Of a stretch of 48,425 nucleotides of DNA, positions 8,232 through 17,560 are shown one piece after another. Each line of letters begins with the position of its first letter. The stretch's first letter is position 1. This stretch comes from an uncultured Clostridium sp. (GTDB lineage: Bacteria; Bacillota; Clostridia; TANB77; CAG-508), in contig CAOKLQ010000012.1 in assembly GCA_948469315.1 (NCBI GenBank), forward strand, positions 1-48,425. Reading direction: 5' to 3'. The translations under genes were made by a program, and so were the position numbers. The notes under the pieces are model-generated. The model worked only from the letters and a program-made list of their open reading frames with translations, was not told where the DNA came from and did no database searches.

Positions 8232-9950
8232 ATGAAAAATGATAAATTGTATGATGTAAAAGAATTTAAAAATATAAAAGAAATTATATATAATTCAGCA
8301 CAAAAATATAAAGAAAATATAGCATTTGTTATAAAACATCAAATTGATAAGAATATATCATATGAAAATATTACATATAAACAATTGTTAGAAGATATAA
8401 ATAAACTTGGAACAGCAGTTTATAATTTAGGATATAAAGGAAAAAGAATAGCTGTTATAGGTAGAAATGGCTATGGTTGGGCAATAGCTCATTTATCTAA
8501 TCTACTAGGTGCAAATGTATCAGTTCCTTTAGATAAAGATTTACAATATGATGAACTTGAAAGTTCTTTAATTAGAAGTAAAGCAGACATAATTTTCTTT
8601 GACAAAAAATATATAGAAAAAATTACTCAAATTAAAGAAAGTAAAAATACTAATCTAAAAGAATTCATCTGTTTAGAAGAAGCTCAAGATTTTAAAAATT
8701 TAAAGCAATTAATTTCTAAAGGTGAGGAATTAATTAAACAAGGTAATAAAGATTTTATAAATGCGAAGATAGATGAAAATGAAATGGCTATTTTATTATT
8801 TACATCTGGAACAACATCTAAATCTAAAGCTGTAATGCTATCTCAAAAAAATATTGCTTCAAATGTATATGCAATGCAATGTGTTCAAGCAATTTATAGT
8901 ACAGATACAAATATAGCTTTTTTACCTTTTCATCATATATTTGGTTCAACATGTATGGTTGTTATGTTAGCATATGGTGTAAGAACTGTATTTCCAGATG
9001 GATTACGTTATATAAAGAAGAACTTAAATGAATATGGTGTATCTGTTTTTGTTGGAGTCCCTATTCTTGTTGAAGCAATATATAAAACAATAATGAAGGA
9101 AGTAGAAAAACAAGGAAAAACCAAATTAATAAAAATTGCAACAAAAATAAGTAATTTTTTACTAAAATTACATATTGATATAAGAAGAATTTTATTTAAA
9201 TCAATTATAAGTGCATTAGGAGGAAAATTAAGATTTGTGATTTCTGGTGGTGCTCCTGCAGATAGTAAAATAGCTAAAGGATTTAATGATTTAGGAATAG
9301 AAGTAGTTCAAGGATATGGACTAACTGAGACTTCTCCGGTTATAGCAGCAGAAAATAAAAGATGTATGAAACCAGGAACAGTTGGGATTCCTATGTGTAA
9401 TGTAAAACTAGAAATTGAAAATAAAGATGAAAATGGAATAGGTGAAATACGTGTAAAAGGACCTAATGTAATGCTTGGATATTATGAAAATGAAGAGGCA
9501 ACAAAAGAAGTATTAAAAGATGGTTGGTTTTATACTGGAGATTTAGGATATATAGATAATGAAGGATGTGTAGTAATTACAGGAAGAAGTAAAAACTTAA
9601 TAGTACTAAAAAATGGTAAAAAAGTATTTCCAGAAGAACTAGAAACTTTAGTAAACAGACTAGATTTAGTAGAAGAATGTATGGTTTATGGAATGCCTGA
9701 TGAAAAAGATAAAAATGATGTAAAGCTTTCAATAAAAGTCGTATACAATAAAGATGTTGTTAAAGAACAATATAAAGACAAAAATGAAGATGAATTATAT
9801 AAAATAATATGGGAGCAAATAAAACAAATAAATAAAACACTTCCAAGATATAAATATATAAAATCAATGATATTAACAGATGAAGAGTTAATAAAAACAA
9901 CAACTAAAAAGGTAAAAAGACAAGAAGAAATGAAAAAAATATTATCTTAA
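8232..9950 (+). CDS. AMP-dependent acyl-CoA synthetase / ligase
   Basis: This enzyme activates a carboxylic acid, probably a fatty acid, to its CoA thioester through an acyl-adenylate. 572 residues. Motifs in order: the P-loop-like LLFTSGTTSKSK (about residues 187-198), the FLPFHHIFG substrate-region motif, QGYGLTETSP, and GWFYTGDLGYIDNEG with the adenylate-binding Asp, then ITGRSKNLIVLKNGKKVFPEELE. The C-terminal KVKRQ contains the likely catalytic Lys region. It resembles the long-chain group (FadD-like). The next gene, an rRNA methyltransferase, follows 17 bases later. Confidence 0.92.
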   Translation: MKNDKLYDVKEFKNIKEIIYNSAQKYKENIAFVIKHQIDKNISYENITYKQLLEDINKLGTAVYNLGYKGKRIAVIGRNGYGWAIAHLSNLLGANVSVPLDKDLQYDELESSLIRSKADIIFFDKKYIEKITQIKESKNTNLKEFICLEEAQDFKNLKQLISKGEELIKQGNKDFINAKIDENEMAILLFTSGTTSKSKAVMLSQKNIASNVYAMQCVQAIYSTDTNIAFLPFHHIFGSTCMVVMLAYGVRTVFPDGLRYIKKNLNEYGVSVFVGVPILVEAIYKTIMKEVEKQGKTKLIKIATKISNFLLKLHIDIRRILFKSIISALGGKLRFVISGGAPADSKIAKGFNDLGIEVVQGYGLTETSPVIAAENKRCMKPGTVGIPMCNVKLEIENKDENGIGEIRVKGPNVMLGYYENEEATKEVLKDGWFYTGDLGYIDNEGCVVITGRSKNLIVLKNGKKVFPEELETLVNRLDLVEECMVYGMPDEKDKNDVKLSIKVVYNKDVVKEQYKDKNEDELYKIIWEQIKQINKTLPRYKYIKSMILTDEELIKTTTKKVKRQEEMKKILS

Positions 9951-9967
9951 AAGATAGAGGAAAATAA

Positions 9968-10910
9968 ATGTTATCAATAACCGAAATAAAAAAACGTTTG
10001 CCAAAAGATTTTATAAAAGATCTATATGAAGATTACAATCCACTTGTAGTAGATAAAATTTTAATAGGAATGAGAGAAGAGAGATTTATTACACTTCGAG
10101 TAAATACAATAAAATATAATATACAAGACCTAATGAAATATTTTAAACAAATAAATATAAAATTTGAAAGAATACCGTGGTATACAGATGGATTAATTAT
10201 AAAAAATGCATCTCAAAAAGATATAATGAAATTAAATATTTACAAAAATGGTCAAATATATTTGCAAAGTATATCAAGCATGGTACCCCCATATATATTA
10301 AATCCAAAACCAAATGAAAAAGTATTAGATCTAACAGCAGCTCCACGGAAGCAAGACGACGCAAATTGCAACACTAATGGATAACCAAGGATACATACTT
10401 GCAAATGAATTAGATGAAATAAGATATGAAAGGTTAAAACATAATGTACAAGTCCAAGGAGTAAAAATAGTAGAAGTAGTAAATGGAAGAGGAGAAAAGA
10501 TAGGAGAGACTTACAACCAATATTTTGATAAAGTATTACTAGATACTCCATGTAGTGGAGAAGGAAGATTTATAGCTACTTTACCTGCAACATATAGGGA
10601 TTGGTCTTTAAAGACAGTAAATACATTAACAAAAATGCAAAAAAAGCTATTTGAAAGTGCATATAAAGCATTAAAACATAATGGGACTTTAGTATATTCA
10701 ACATGTACATTAAATAAAAAAGAAAATGAATATATATTAAATTGGGCTTTAGAAAATTTTAATTTAAAACTCGAAGATATTCAAATAGATATAAAAGAAA
10801 GTATGAAGGCTTTTAATGAAAATTTAGATAAAAGTATAAATAAAGCAATAAGAATATTGCCGAGTAAGAATATGGAAGGATTTTTTGTTGCTAAAATGAA
10901 AAAAAATTAG
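9968..10910 (+). CDS. RsmB/RsmF-type (NOL1/NOP2/Sun) rRNA cytosine-5 methyltransferase with a CGG +1 shift
   Basis: This SAM-dependent enzyme methylates cytosine in rRNA. In the ordinary frame it ends early after DLTAAP; skipping C10346 of an in-frame CGG restores DLTAAPGSKTTQIATLMDNQG and 313 residues in all. The restored Gly belongs to the family's conserved APGGKT SAM-binding motif. Further on are the catalytic motifs LDTPCSGEG and STCTLNKKENE, each with its cysteine. The second half has no start or ribosome site of its own. It is somewhat shorter than RsmF with its extra RNA-binding domain; the exact target cytosine cannot be told. Confidence 0.9.
10346..10349 (+). other. CGG +1 recoding site in the rRNA methyltransferase
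   Basis: In CCA-CGGA-AGC, reading CGG straight leads to TAA after 12 codons. Skipping C10346 gives GGA, the Gly of the APGGKT-type SAM motif. Confidence 0.87.
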
Positions 10911-10930
10911 GCGGGGAATATTCCCCGCCT
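10909..10930 (-). terminator. Strong GC-rich terminator
   Basis: AGGCGGGG-AATA-CCCCGCCT. On the minus strand it is followed by TAATTTTTTT, so it is best placed to end the minus-strand transcript that starts near 11370. On the plus strand no T-run follows. Confidence 0.85.
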
Positions 10931-10973
10931 TACAAATGTCAGAAGATAATTAATCACATGGCTTATTATATGA

Positions 10974-11013
10974 TTATCTCCTAAGTAAATCCACTTGGCC
11001 ATCTCCGTATCAT
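10974..11013 (-). other. Mini-ORF with near-perfect ribosome site and an early CGG
   Basis: AAAGGAGGGTAAAAT precedes an ATG whose third codon is CGG (11007-11005). Straight reading gives 10 residues, MIRRWPSGFT. Skipping the C gives 12 residues, MIGDGQVDLLRR. Neither can be called a real protein, but the strong ribosome site and the position of the CGG are notable given the recoding seen elsewhere. Confidence 0.3.
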
Positions 11014-11230
11014 ATTTTACCCTCCTTTAGCCATTAAAAAATAAAATGGCTAAATAAAACCTGAGGTAAAACCTCTTAACCGAATAAGAATCATCTTTTC
11101 AATAACCTCTGCGCCGCTATCTGCGGTTAATAAATCAGGATTTTTCCGGATACTATATTAAAACAAAGTAGCTAGAGAAAACCTGAAAAATAGGTGTTTT
11201 TTGGGTTCATTTTGCTACCTCTGGGCCGGA

Positions 11231-11299
11231 TCAGTCGCCAATCAAAATAAAGATATTATAATTTTCGGTAATAGGTGATGCTCTTGAAATATTTGTCAT
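11231..11299 (-). CDS. 22-residue leader-type ORF
   Basis: MTNISRASPITENYNIFILIGD, preceded by AAAGGAG nine bases upstream of the ATG, is the first reading frame in the minus-strand transcript. The size suits a leader peptide or a small membrane-associated peptide. I do not recognise it, and the only support is the ribosome site, the promoter and the position. Confidence 0.35.
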   Translation of the reverse strand: MTNISRASPITENYNIFILIGD

Positions 11300-11371
11300 G
11301 CTTGTAGTCTCCTTTCTTGATGCAATGTGGATTTTCAAAGTTCCAGTACATATTTCGTACTTACAATTATT

Positions 11372-11400
11372 ATTTTAGCATAACAGTTAACATAAGTCAA
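11372..11400 (-). promoter_or_regulatory. Sigma-A-like promoter of the minus-strand transcript
   Basis: TTGACT (11400-11395), a 17-base spacer, then TAAAAT (11377-11372) on the minus strand. Confidence 0.7.
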
Positions 11401-11562
11401 TAGTTTTTTGGAAATTTTTTCAAAAAATGTATTTTTAATGTTATAATTTACCAAAATTAGAGTATAGAGAAAACTTTGAGTTTGTTAAGTTTTGTACTTT
11501 TTACGCTTATATAAAGAAACATTTAATTTACTAAAGAATAAAATTACTTTAGGAGGTATTTT

Positions 11563-12192
11563 ATGGTAAAAATAAAAAATAATATTTTACAAAAAGAACT
11601 TACATATGATAATACTGTTATATTAAAATACCATATTGAGTATCCAAGCATAGTAACAAATTCATATTTGCCAGGAAAAGAAAGATTTAATATATATAAT
11701 AGAAAACAAGCAATCCAATTAAGAAATAAAGTAGAAGGAGAATTATATGAAGAAGCAATAGAAGTTTATAAATACAATAAAGAAAATGGCTATCCAATTA
11801 TGATTTTTGAAGTATATAAAACATTTAATATAACTTATAACATAGGACAATTAATAAGTTTATATTCAGATGAATATAACTTTACAGGAGGAGCACACGG
11901 AAGTACAATTCGTACATCTGGGACATGGAATTTAGTTTATGGAAAAATGATTGAATTGTGTGAATTATATAAAAATCCATATTTTGTTATAGATATACTA
12001 AAAACAATAAATTTACAGATAAGCCAAAATCCAGAAAATTATTTTAGTAATAGTTGCGAACTTGTTTTAGAAATGTTTAATCCTAAAAGCTTCTATTTAA
12101 TTGATAAAAATAAAATTGCAATATATTTTCAGCAATATGATATTGCTCCATATTCTTCTGGAATACCAGTATTTGAAATGAAATTAGAATAA
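11563..12192 (+). CDS. DUF4163/DUF3298 domain protein
   Basis: 209 residues. An N-terminal DUF4163-like region is followed by a DUF3298 domain marked by FTGGAHG (about residue 106) and the closing QQYDIAPYSSGIPVFEM. These domains are known from RsiV-like proteins, where they face outward and can bind lysozyme. Here there is no signal peptide or membrane segment, so it is a stand-alone, probably cytoplasmic version of unknown role. It starts with a TAGGAGG ribosome site and appears to be a single-gene unit. Confidence 0.8.
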   Translation: MVKIKNNILQKELTYDNTVILKYHIEYPSIVTNSYLPGKERFNIYNRKQAIQLRNKVEGELYEEAIEVYKYNKENGYPIMIFEVYKTFNITYNIGQLISLYSDEYNFTGGAHGSTIRTSGTWNLVYGKMIELCELYKNPYFVIDILKTINLQISQNPENYFSNSCELVLEMFNPKSFYLIDKNKIAIYFQQYDIAPYSSGIPVFEMKLE

Positions 12193-12377
12193 AAATTTTA
12201 ATTTAAGCATGGATAAAAATATATGAATCATTTTAATTTTGACAAGAGATAGATTTTTATGTTATAATATCGACTAGTGATTTGTTTTTTATATCACTAA
12301 AACTAAATTGTTTTAGATTTTCTAAACTTTTTGGTAGAAACTATTAAAATAAACAACAATAAAAGGAGGAAAAGAAA

Positions 12378-12764
12378 ATGTTAGCAAAAGATCAGAAGAT
12401 TAAAAATTTGAAATTTCAACGGGAGTTTCTTGAAAAGAAACTGATGAATTGCGGAGGAGCCTCTTATCCTTATGTGGGAGAAATTTTCCCTGAGAATAAG
12501 GAGTTTCTTGAAAAAGAAGGTTACAATGTGGATTTAGTAGGAAAGAATCTAATGTCTACAAAAGGGTTGCCACTTTATCACATCTCAGTTAAATCGGACA
12601 TAAAATTAACTGAAGAAGAAATTGCGCAGGCAGAAAATGCTGTAACAACAACAGAGGCCATACATGAATCCATTCAAAATGGTGTAGAAACTATTAAGGA
12701 AAGTGCAGGATCTCTCAAAGAAAGTGCTGCAGATACTTTTGGAAAGTTTTTTAAAACACATTAA
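12378..12764 (+). CDS. Unknown protein with C-terminal amphipathic repeats
   Basis: 128 residues; family not recognised. The N-terminal half is mixed (contains MNCGGASYPYVGEIFPE) and the C-terminal third is helical with ESAGSLKESAADTFGKFF, which could lie on a membrane. Codon choice is less AT-biased than in neighbouring genes (GAG, GGG, CTG, TCC appear), suggesting transfer. It contains an in-frame CGG (12420-12422, before GAG) that has to be read as a normal codon, one of only three such cases in the window. The start follows AAAAGGAGGAAAAG. Confidence 0.7.
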   Translation: MLAKDQKIKNLKFQREFLEKKLMNCGGASYPYVGEIFPENKEFLEKEGYNVDLVGKNLMSTKGLPLYHISVKSDIKLTEEEIAQAENAVTTTEAIHESIQNGVETIKESAGSLKESAADTFGKFFKTH

Positions 12765-12793
12765 TAACTGTAATTTAAAATGTTTTATATTAG

Positions 12794-12830
12794 AAAAATA
12801 GGTTGTATATAATTATATGGCCTATTTTTT
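12794..12830 (+). terminator. Probable terminator
   Basis: AAAATAGG and CCTATTTT bracket an AT-rich loop and are followed by T residues, just after the unknown gene at 12378. Confidence 0.6.
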
Positions 12831-12886
12831 TATTGTAAAAAAATTATTAATATGATAGAATTACAAAAAATAAAAAGGAGGCTTTT

Positions 12887-13573
12887 ATGGAGTATTATTT
12901 TATAAATTATGGATTAATACTAATCACAATATTTATAACTTTACTTGCCCAAAGCTTTATAAGTTTTTGCTATAATAGAACATCAAAAGAAGAAAACAAA
13001 AATAATATAAATGGAGCTGAAACTGCAAGACAGATATTAGATAGTAATGGGCTTGGAAATATTAAAGTAGTAGAAGTAAATGGTCATTTAACAGACCATT
13101 ATGATCCTAAAAATAAAGTTATAAGACTTTCAGATAAAGTATATAGCGAATCATCAATAGCATCTGTAGCTATTGCAGCACATGAATGTGGACATGCGAT
13201 TCAAGACAAAAATAATTATTTATTTTTAAGAATAAGGCATAGCCTAGTTCCACTAGTTAACATTTCTTCATATGCAGGATATATTGCAATAACAATAGGT
13301 TTAATATTCTCGTTTTTAAATTTAATTTGGATAGGAATAATTTTAGAAGCTGTAATTTTAGCTTTTGAACTAATCACTTTGCCAGTAGAATTTAATGCAT
13401 CAAGAAGAGGATTAAAACAAATTAAAGAGCTTAACATTTTAGATAGTAATGAATTAAGAAGCGGAAAAACAATGTTAGTATCAGCAGCTCTAACATATGT
13501 AGCAAGTGCAGCAAATGCTTTAATTCAAATATTAAGATTAATTTTAATATTTGGTGGAAGAAGGGATGACTAA
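12887..13573 (+). CDS. YugP-like membrane zinc metallopeptidase
   Basis: 228 residues. An N-terminal membrane segment (about 5-28) precedes the zinc-binding signature in AAHECGHAIQ (HExxH, about residues 103-108). Hydrophobic segments follow at about 125-165, and the third-ligand region LPVEFNASRRG comes after them. This is the layout of the YugP family, integral membrane proteases of unknown substrate. The start has an AAGGAGG ribosome site. It is followed by the dCMP deaminase gene after about 65 bases. Confidence 0.9.
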   Translation: MEYYFINYGLILITIFITLLAQSFISFCYNRTSKEENKNNINGAETARQILDSNGLGNIKVVEVNGHLTDHYDPKNKVIRLSDKVYSESSIASVAIAAHECGHAIQDKNNYLFLRIRHSLVPLVNISSYAGYIAITIGLIFSFLNLIWIGIILEAVILAFELITLPVEFNASRRGLKQIKELNILDSNELRSGKTMLVSAALTYVASAANALIQILRLILIFGGRRDD

Positions 13574-13640
13574 AATATTGTATAAATAAAACCTTTATGA
13601 TAAAATACAAAAAGTTATAACAAAAAAGGAGGATGTTACT

Positions 13641-14114
13641 ATGGATAGAGTTGATAAAATAAATTATTATTTAGACATAGCAGAGGCAGTAACTAGAAGA
13701 GGTACTTGTCTAAGAAATAATTATGGTAGTGTAATTGTAAAAAATGATGAAATAATATCAACTGGCTATACTGGTGCACCAAGAGGAAGAAAGAATTGCT
13801 TGGATTTAGGTTATTGTAGGAGAAAACAAAATGATACTCCAAGTGGTGCAGGTTATGAAATGTGTCGTTCAGTTCATAGTGAGCAAAATGCAATAATAAG
13901 TGCAAAAAGAAAAGATATGATAGGTGCTACTTTGTATTTGGTTGGAATAAATAAAAGAAATGACGAATATGTTTCAGATAATTATCCTTGTACATTATGT
14001 AAAAGAATGATTATTAATGCAGGTATTGAAAAAGTAGTAATGAGAGATAATAAAACAGAATATAGAATAGAAGAAGTAAAAAAATGGATTGAAGAAGATG
14101 ATACTTTAAATTAG
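13641..14114 (+). CDS. Deoxycytidylate (dCMP) deaminase, ComEB type
   Basis: This enzyme converts dCMP to dUMP for dTTP synthesis. 157 residues with the cytidine/deoxycytidylate deaminase zinc site: the HSEQNAI motif (His and catalytic Glu, about residues 79-85) and PCTLCKRMIINAG (two Cys). A second Cys-rich segment (CLDLGYC) is typical of dCMP deaminases. Ribosome site AAGGAGG. Neighbouring genes are unrelated housekeeping functions. Confidence 0.93.
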   Translation: MDRVDKINYYLDIAEAVTRRGTCLRNNYGSVIVKNDEIISTGYTGAPRGRKNCLDLGYCRRKQNDTPSGAGYEMCRSVHSEQNAIISAKRKDMIGATLYLVGINKRNDEYVSDNYPCTLCKRMIINAGIEKVVMRDNKTEYRIEEVKKWIEEDDTLN

Positions 14115-14133
14115 AATAAGGAGAAGTGATATT

Positions 14134-15030
14134 TTGAAAACAATTAAAGTTTGGATTATGAATTTTATTAATGGATTTTGTATGGCACTGGCAGATAGTG
14201 TTCCTGGTGTATCAGGAGGAACAATTGCATTTTTACTTGGATTTTATGATAAATTTATAGGTTCTTTAGATAGTCTATTTAGAGGAAATATAAGTGAGAA
14301 AAAAGATGCTTTAAAATTTCTAATAAAGCTAGGAATTGGATGGGCTTGTGGCTTTGTACTTGCTGCATTAATATTAGGAAATATATTTGAAGCAAAAATA
14401 TATCAAATAAGTTCTTTATTTATAGGGTTTATATTATTTGCAATTCCTATAGTAATAAAAGAAGAAAAAGATGTTTTAAAAGGAAAATACATAAATATAA
14501 TATTTACACTTATAGGAATAGCATTAGTTGTAGCAATAACGCTTTTGAATCCTGCAAATGGTACAGGAATTGATATTCATATAGATAGTTTAAATATAGG
14601 AATTATAATATATGTATTTTTTGCAGCAATGATAGCAATTTCAGCAATGGTTTTACCTGGAATATCAGGTTCAACTTTACTTCTAATATTTGGATTATAT
14701 ATTCCTGTTATGTCAGCAATTAAAGAAGTTTTACATCTAAATTTATCATATGTTCCAATATTAATAGTATTTGGGCTAGGAATAATTGTAGGAATACTTT
14801 TATTTGTTAGATTAATAAAAAAGGCATTAGAAAAATATCGTGCACAAACAATATATACAATAATAGGAATGATGATAGGTTCATTATATTCAATAATACA
14901 AGGACCAACAACATTAAAAATACCACAAGAAGCAATGAGCATATCTACATTTAGTATTATATTTTTTATAATAGGTGGAATTGTAATATTAGGTTTGCAA
15001 TCATTCAAAACATTTTCAAACAAAAATTAA
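14134..15030 (+). CDS. DUF368 family membrane protein
   Basis: 298 residues with about eight hydrophobic segments. It starts with the diagnostic DUF368 phrase GFCMALADSVPGVSGGT and repeats the related motif MVLPGISGSTLLLIFGLY in the second half, reflecting internal duplication. The family has been linked in bacteria to undecaprenyl-phosphate recycling; whether this copy acts so is inferred. The start is TTG at 14134, after an AAGGAGAAG ribosome site. Confidence 0.9.
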   Translation: MKTIKVWIMNFINGFCMALADSVPGVSGGTIAFLLGFYDKFIGSLDSLFRGNISEKKDALKFLIKLGIGWACGFVLAALILGNIFEAKIYQISSLFIGFILFAIPIVIKEEKDVLKGKYINIIFTLIGIALVVAITLLNPANGTGIDIHIDSLNIGIIIYVFFAAMIAISAMVLPGISGSTLLLIFGLYIPVMSAIKEVLHLNLSYVPILIVFGLGIIVGILLFVRLIKKALEKYRAQTIYTIIGMMIGSLYSIIQGPTTLKIPQEAMSISTFSIIFFIIGGIVILGLQSFKTFSNKN

Positions 15031-15143
15031 TAATTTTATAATTAAATATCAAACAACGTAGGGGTCGAGGACTTCCTCGACTTGCATATACTTAAATATA
15101 AAAATACAAAAAATAGATATAACACAACTAAAAGGAGAAACAA

Positions 15144-16143
15144 ATGTCATTTATAGAAGAAATCAAACAAAGAGCAAAAAAAGATATAAAAACAATTTGC
15201 TTACCAGAAGCAATAGACATACGTATATTAAAAGCAACTCAGAACATACTAAAAGAAGGATTTGCAAATATTGTACTTGTTCGGAAATGAAAAAGAAATA
15301 CTAAAAATAGCAAATGAAAATAATATAGATATAACAAGAGCCAAAATTGAAAATCCTGAAAAATCAGAAAACTATGATAAATATGTAAATAGTTTTTTTG
15401 AATTACGAAAAAATAAGGGGATGACAATTCTTAAAGCAAAAGAATTATTACTTGATCCTGTATATTATGGAATGATGATGGTAAAAGAAAATGTAGCAGA
15501 TGGGCTAGTATCTGGTTCAATACATTCAACAGCAGATACTTTAAGACCAGCACTCCAAATATTAAAAACAGCACCAGGCACAAAGCTTGTTTCAGCATTT
15601 TTTCTAATGCTCGTTCCAAACTGTGAATATGGAGAAAATGGAACATTTATATTTTCAGACTGTGGTTTAAATGTAAACCCAACAGCAGAAGAACTTTCAG
15701 AAATAGCATATTCATCTAGTAAAAGCTTTGAACTTTTAACTAACAAAAAATCAAAAATAGCAATGCTTTCATATTCTACATATGGAAGTGCTAAATCAGA
15801 GTTAACACAAAAAGTAATAAAGGCAACTAATATAGCAAAAGAAAAATATCCAAATTTAGATATTGATGGAGAATTACAATTAGATGCTGCAATAGTCCCT
15901 CAAATATCTAAAATGAAAGCACCAAAAAGTGATATTCAAGGAATGGCAAACACCTTAATATTCCCAAATTTGGATGCGGGAAATATAGGATATAAATTAG
16001 TACAAAGATTATCAAATGCAGAAGCATATGGTCCATTATGTCAAGGAATATCAAAACCAGTAAATGACCTATCAAGAGGCTGTAACGCATCTGATATAGA
16101 AGGGGCAGTAGCAATAACAGCACTGCAATGTCAAACAATGTAG
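15144..16143 (+). CDS. Phosphate acetyltransferase, read through a CGG +1 shift
   Basis: Pta converts acetyl-CoA and phosphate to acetyl-phosphate, the substrate of the acetate kinase encoded next. The ATG at 15144 has an AAAGGAG ribosome site. The zero frame meets CGG at 15282-15284 and a TGA two codons later. Skipping C15282 restores FANIVLVGNEKEI, and the frame then runs to 16143: 332 residues, the normal length. Further family motifs are GLVSGSIHSTADTLRPALQ and ANTLIFPNLDAGNIGYKL. No alternative start supports a separate downstream gene. A glycolytic anaerobe would be expected to need this enzyme, so functional recoding is likelier than decay. Confidence 0.92.
15282..15285 (+). other. CGG +1 recoding site in pta
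   Basis: In GTT-CGGA-AAT the zero frame reads CGG-AAA-TGA. Skipping C15282 gives GGA, the Gly of the conserved LVGN(E/D) segment. Confidence 0.88.
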
Positions 16144-16235
16144 GGGGCGAGGATCTACTCGACTAACAAAATATAAACATAAATACATGTCATCCCTACA
16201 ATAATTATCAAAAAAATAGGAGGAGAAAATTAATA

Positions 16236-17426
16236 ATGAAAATTTTGGTATTAAACTGTGGGAGTTCATCTTTAAAATATCAACTAATTAATATGGAAAA
16301 TGAAGATGTTCTAGCATCTGGAAAATATGAAAGAATAGGGGAGGAAGAAGCATTTCTTACACATAAAGTAGATGGTAAAAAAATAACACTAGAGCATACA
16401 GCATTAAATCATGAAGAAGCTGTAGATTTTGCTTTAAAACAATTAATAAACCCAGAATATAAAGTAATAGATAATTTAGATGAAATAAATGCAATAGGAC
16501 ATAGATTAGTTCATGGTGGAGAAAAAATAACTAAATCTGTAATTATAGATGATAATGTTATACAAATTCTAAAAGAATGCATAGACTTAGCACCACTTCA
16601 TAATCCAGCAGGAATAATAGGAATTAAAGCATGCAAAAAAGTTATGCCAGGTAAACCAATGGTAGGAGTATTTGATACAGCATTTCATCAAACAATGCCA
16701 AAACAAAGATATCTATATCCAATAAATTATGAATATTATGAAAAATATGGAGTACGTAAATATGGCTTCCACGGAACATCACATATGTATGTATCAAATA
16801 GACTTGCGCAAATTGAAAACAAAGATATAAAAACAATGAAAATTATAACATGTCATTTAGGACAAGGTTCAAGTCTATGTGCTGTTGAAGGCGGAAAATC
16901 AGTAGATACAAGTATGGGCTTAACACCACTTGCAGGAATACCTATGGTTACAAGAAGTGGAGATTTAGACCCATCAGTAGTAACATTTTTAATGAAAAAA
17001 GAAAACTTAACTGCAGATCAAATAGAAAATAAATTAAACAAAGAATCTGGAGTACAAGGAATATGTGGTTTAGTTCCAGATTTTAGGGAAATAGAAGTAG
17101 AAGCTAACACTGGAAATCAAAGAGCACAAATTGCAATGGATTATTTTAAATATTCAGTTGCAAGTTATATTGCAAAATATGCAGTTGCAATAAATGGAGT
17201 AGATTATATAATCTTTACAGGAGGAATAGGGGAAAATCAAATAAAAATACGTGAGGGAATATGTAATCAGCTAACATTTATGGGATTAGAAATAGATCCT
17301 GAAAGAAATAATGTTAAAAGTGAAGAAAAATTAATATCAAAAGATTCTTCAAAAATAAAAGTATATGTAATACCAACAAATGAAGAATTAATGATAGCAA
17401 AAGAAACTCAAAAATTAGTAAAATGA
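16236..17426 (+). CDS. ackA: Acetate kinase
   Basis: AckA makes ATP and acetate from acetyl-phosphate and ADP. 396 residues with every family landmark: LNCGSSSLKYQL at the N-terminus, GHRLVHGGE, VFDTAFHQTMP, RKYGFHGTSH, HLGQGSSLCA, and the ATP-binding FTGGIGENQ. It lies 92 bases after pta, with its own AGGAGGAG ribosome site, making the usual pta-ackA acetate operon. It contains no in-frame CGG and needs no recoding. Confidence 0.97.
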   Translation: MKILVLNCGSSSLKYQLINMENEDVLASGKYERIGEEEAFLTHKVDGKKITLEHTALNHEEAVDFALKQLINPEYKVIDNLDEINAIGHRLVHGGEKITKSVIIDDNVIQILKECIDLAPLHNPAGIIGIKACKKVMPGKPMVGVFDTAFHQTMPKQRYLYPINYEYYEKYGVRKYGFHGTSHMYVSNRLAQIENKDIKTMKIITCHLGQGSSLCAVEGGKSVDTSMGLTPLAGIPMVTRSGDLDPSVVTFLMKKENLTADQIENKLNKESGVQGICGLVPDFREIEVEANTGNQRAQIAMDYFKYSVASYIAKYAVAINGVDYIIFTGGIGENQIKIREGICNQLTFMGLEIDPERNNVKSEEKLISKDSSKIKVYVIPTNEELMIAKETQKLVK

Positions 17427-17560
17427 GAAGGTGTAAGGACACAAAATGCTGTGTTCTTATATTATTTGCAATTTACATAAAAATATGTTATTATTATTTA
17501 TGTAACATATGTATTATTTTATTTAATAATTATTAATAAATATAAAAGGAGATGACATAT

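Larger units (their letters stand above)
10931..11371 (-). ncRNA. Unidentified structured minus-strand small transcript
   Basis: There is no plus-strand gene between 10911 and 11562. The minus strand has a near-consensus promoter (-35 at 11400-11395, -10 at 11377-11372) and the terminator at 10909-10930, predicting an RNA of about 450 bases. It contains several GC-richer inverted segments, for example TAACC...GGTTA around 11110-11137 and GTAGC...GCTAC around 11171-11215. Two short reading frames have ribosome sites (starts 11299 and 11013). I could not match it to 6S, tmRNA, RNase P, SRP RNA or an M-box riboswitch. It may be a leader-type or regulatory RNA. Confidence 0.5.

Noticed and set aside
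10977..11010. A tRNA-like start on the minus strand (GGAGATGGCCAAGTGG)
   Set aside because: It resembles the 5' end of tRNA-Ser/Leu, but no anticodon arm, T arm or acceptor strand follows.
10931..11371. 6S RNA, tmRNA, RNase P RNA, SRP RNA or M-box riboswitch
   Set aside because: I could not find the conserved sequence blocks of any of these; kept as an unidentified RNA.
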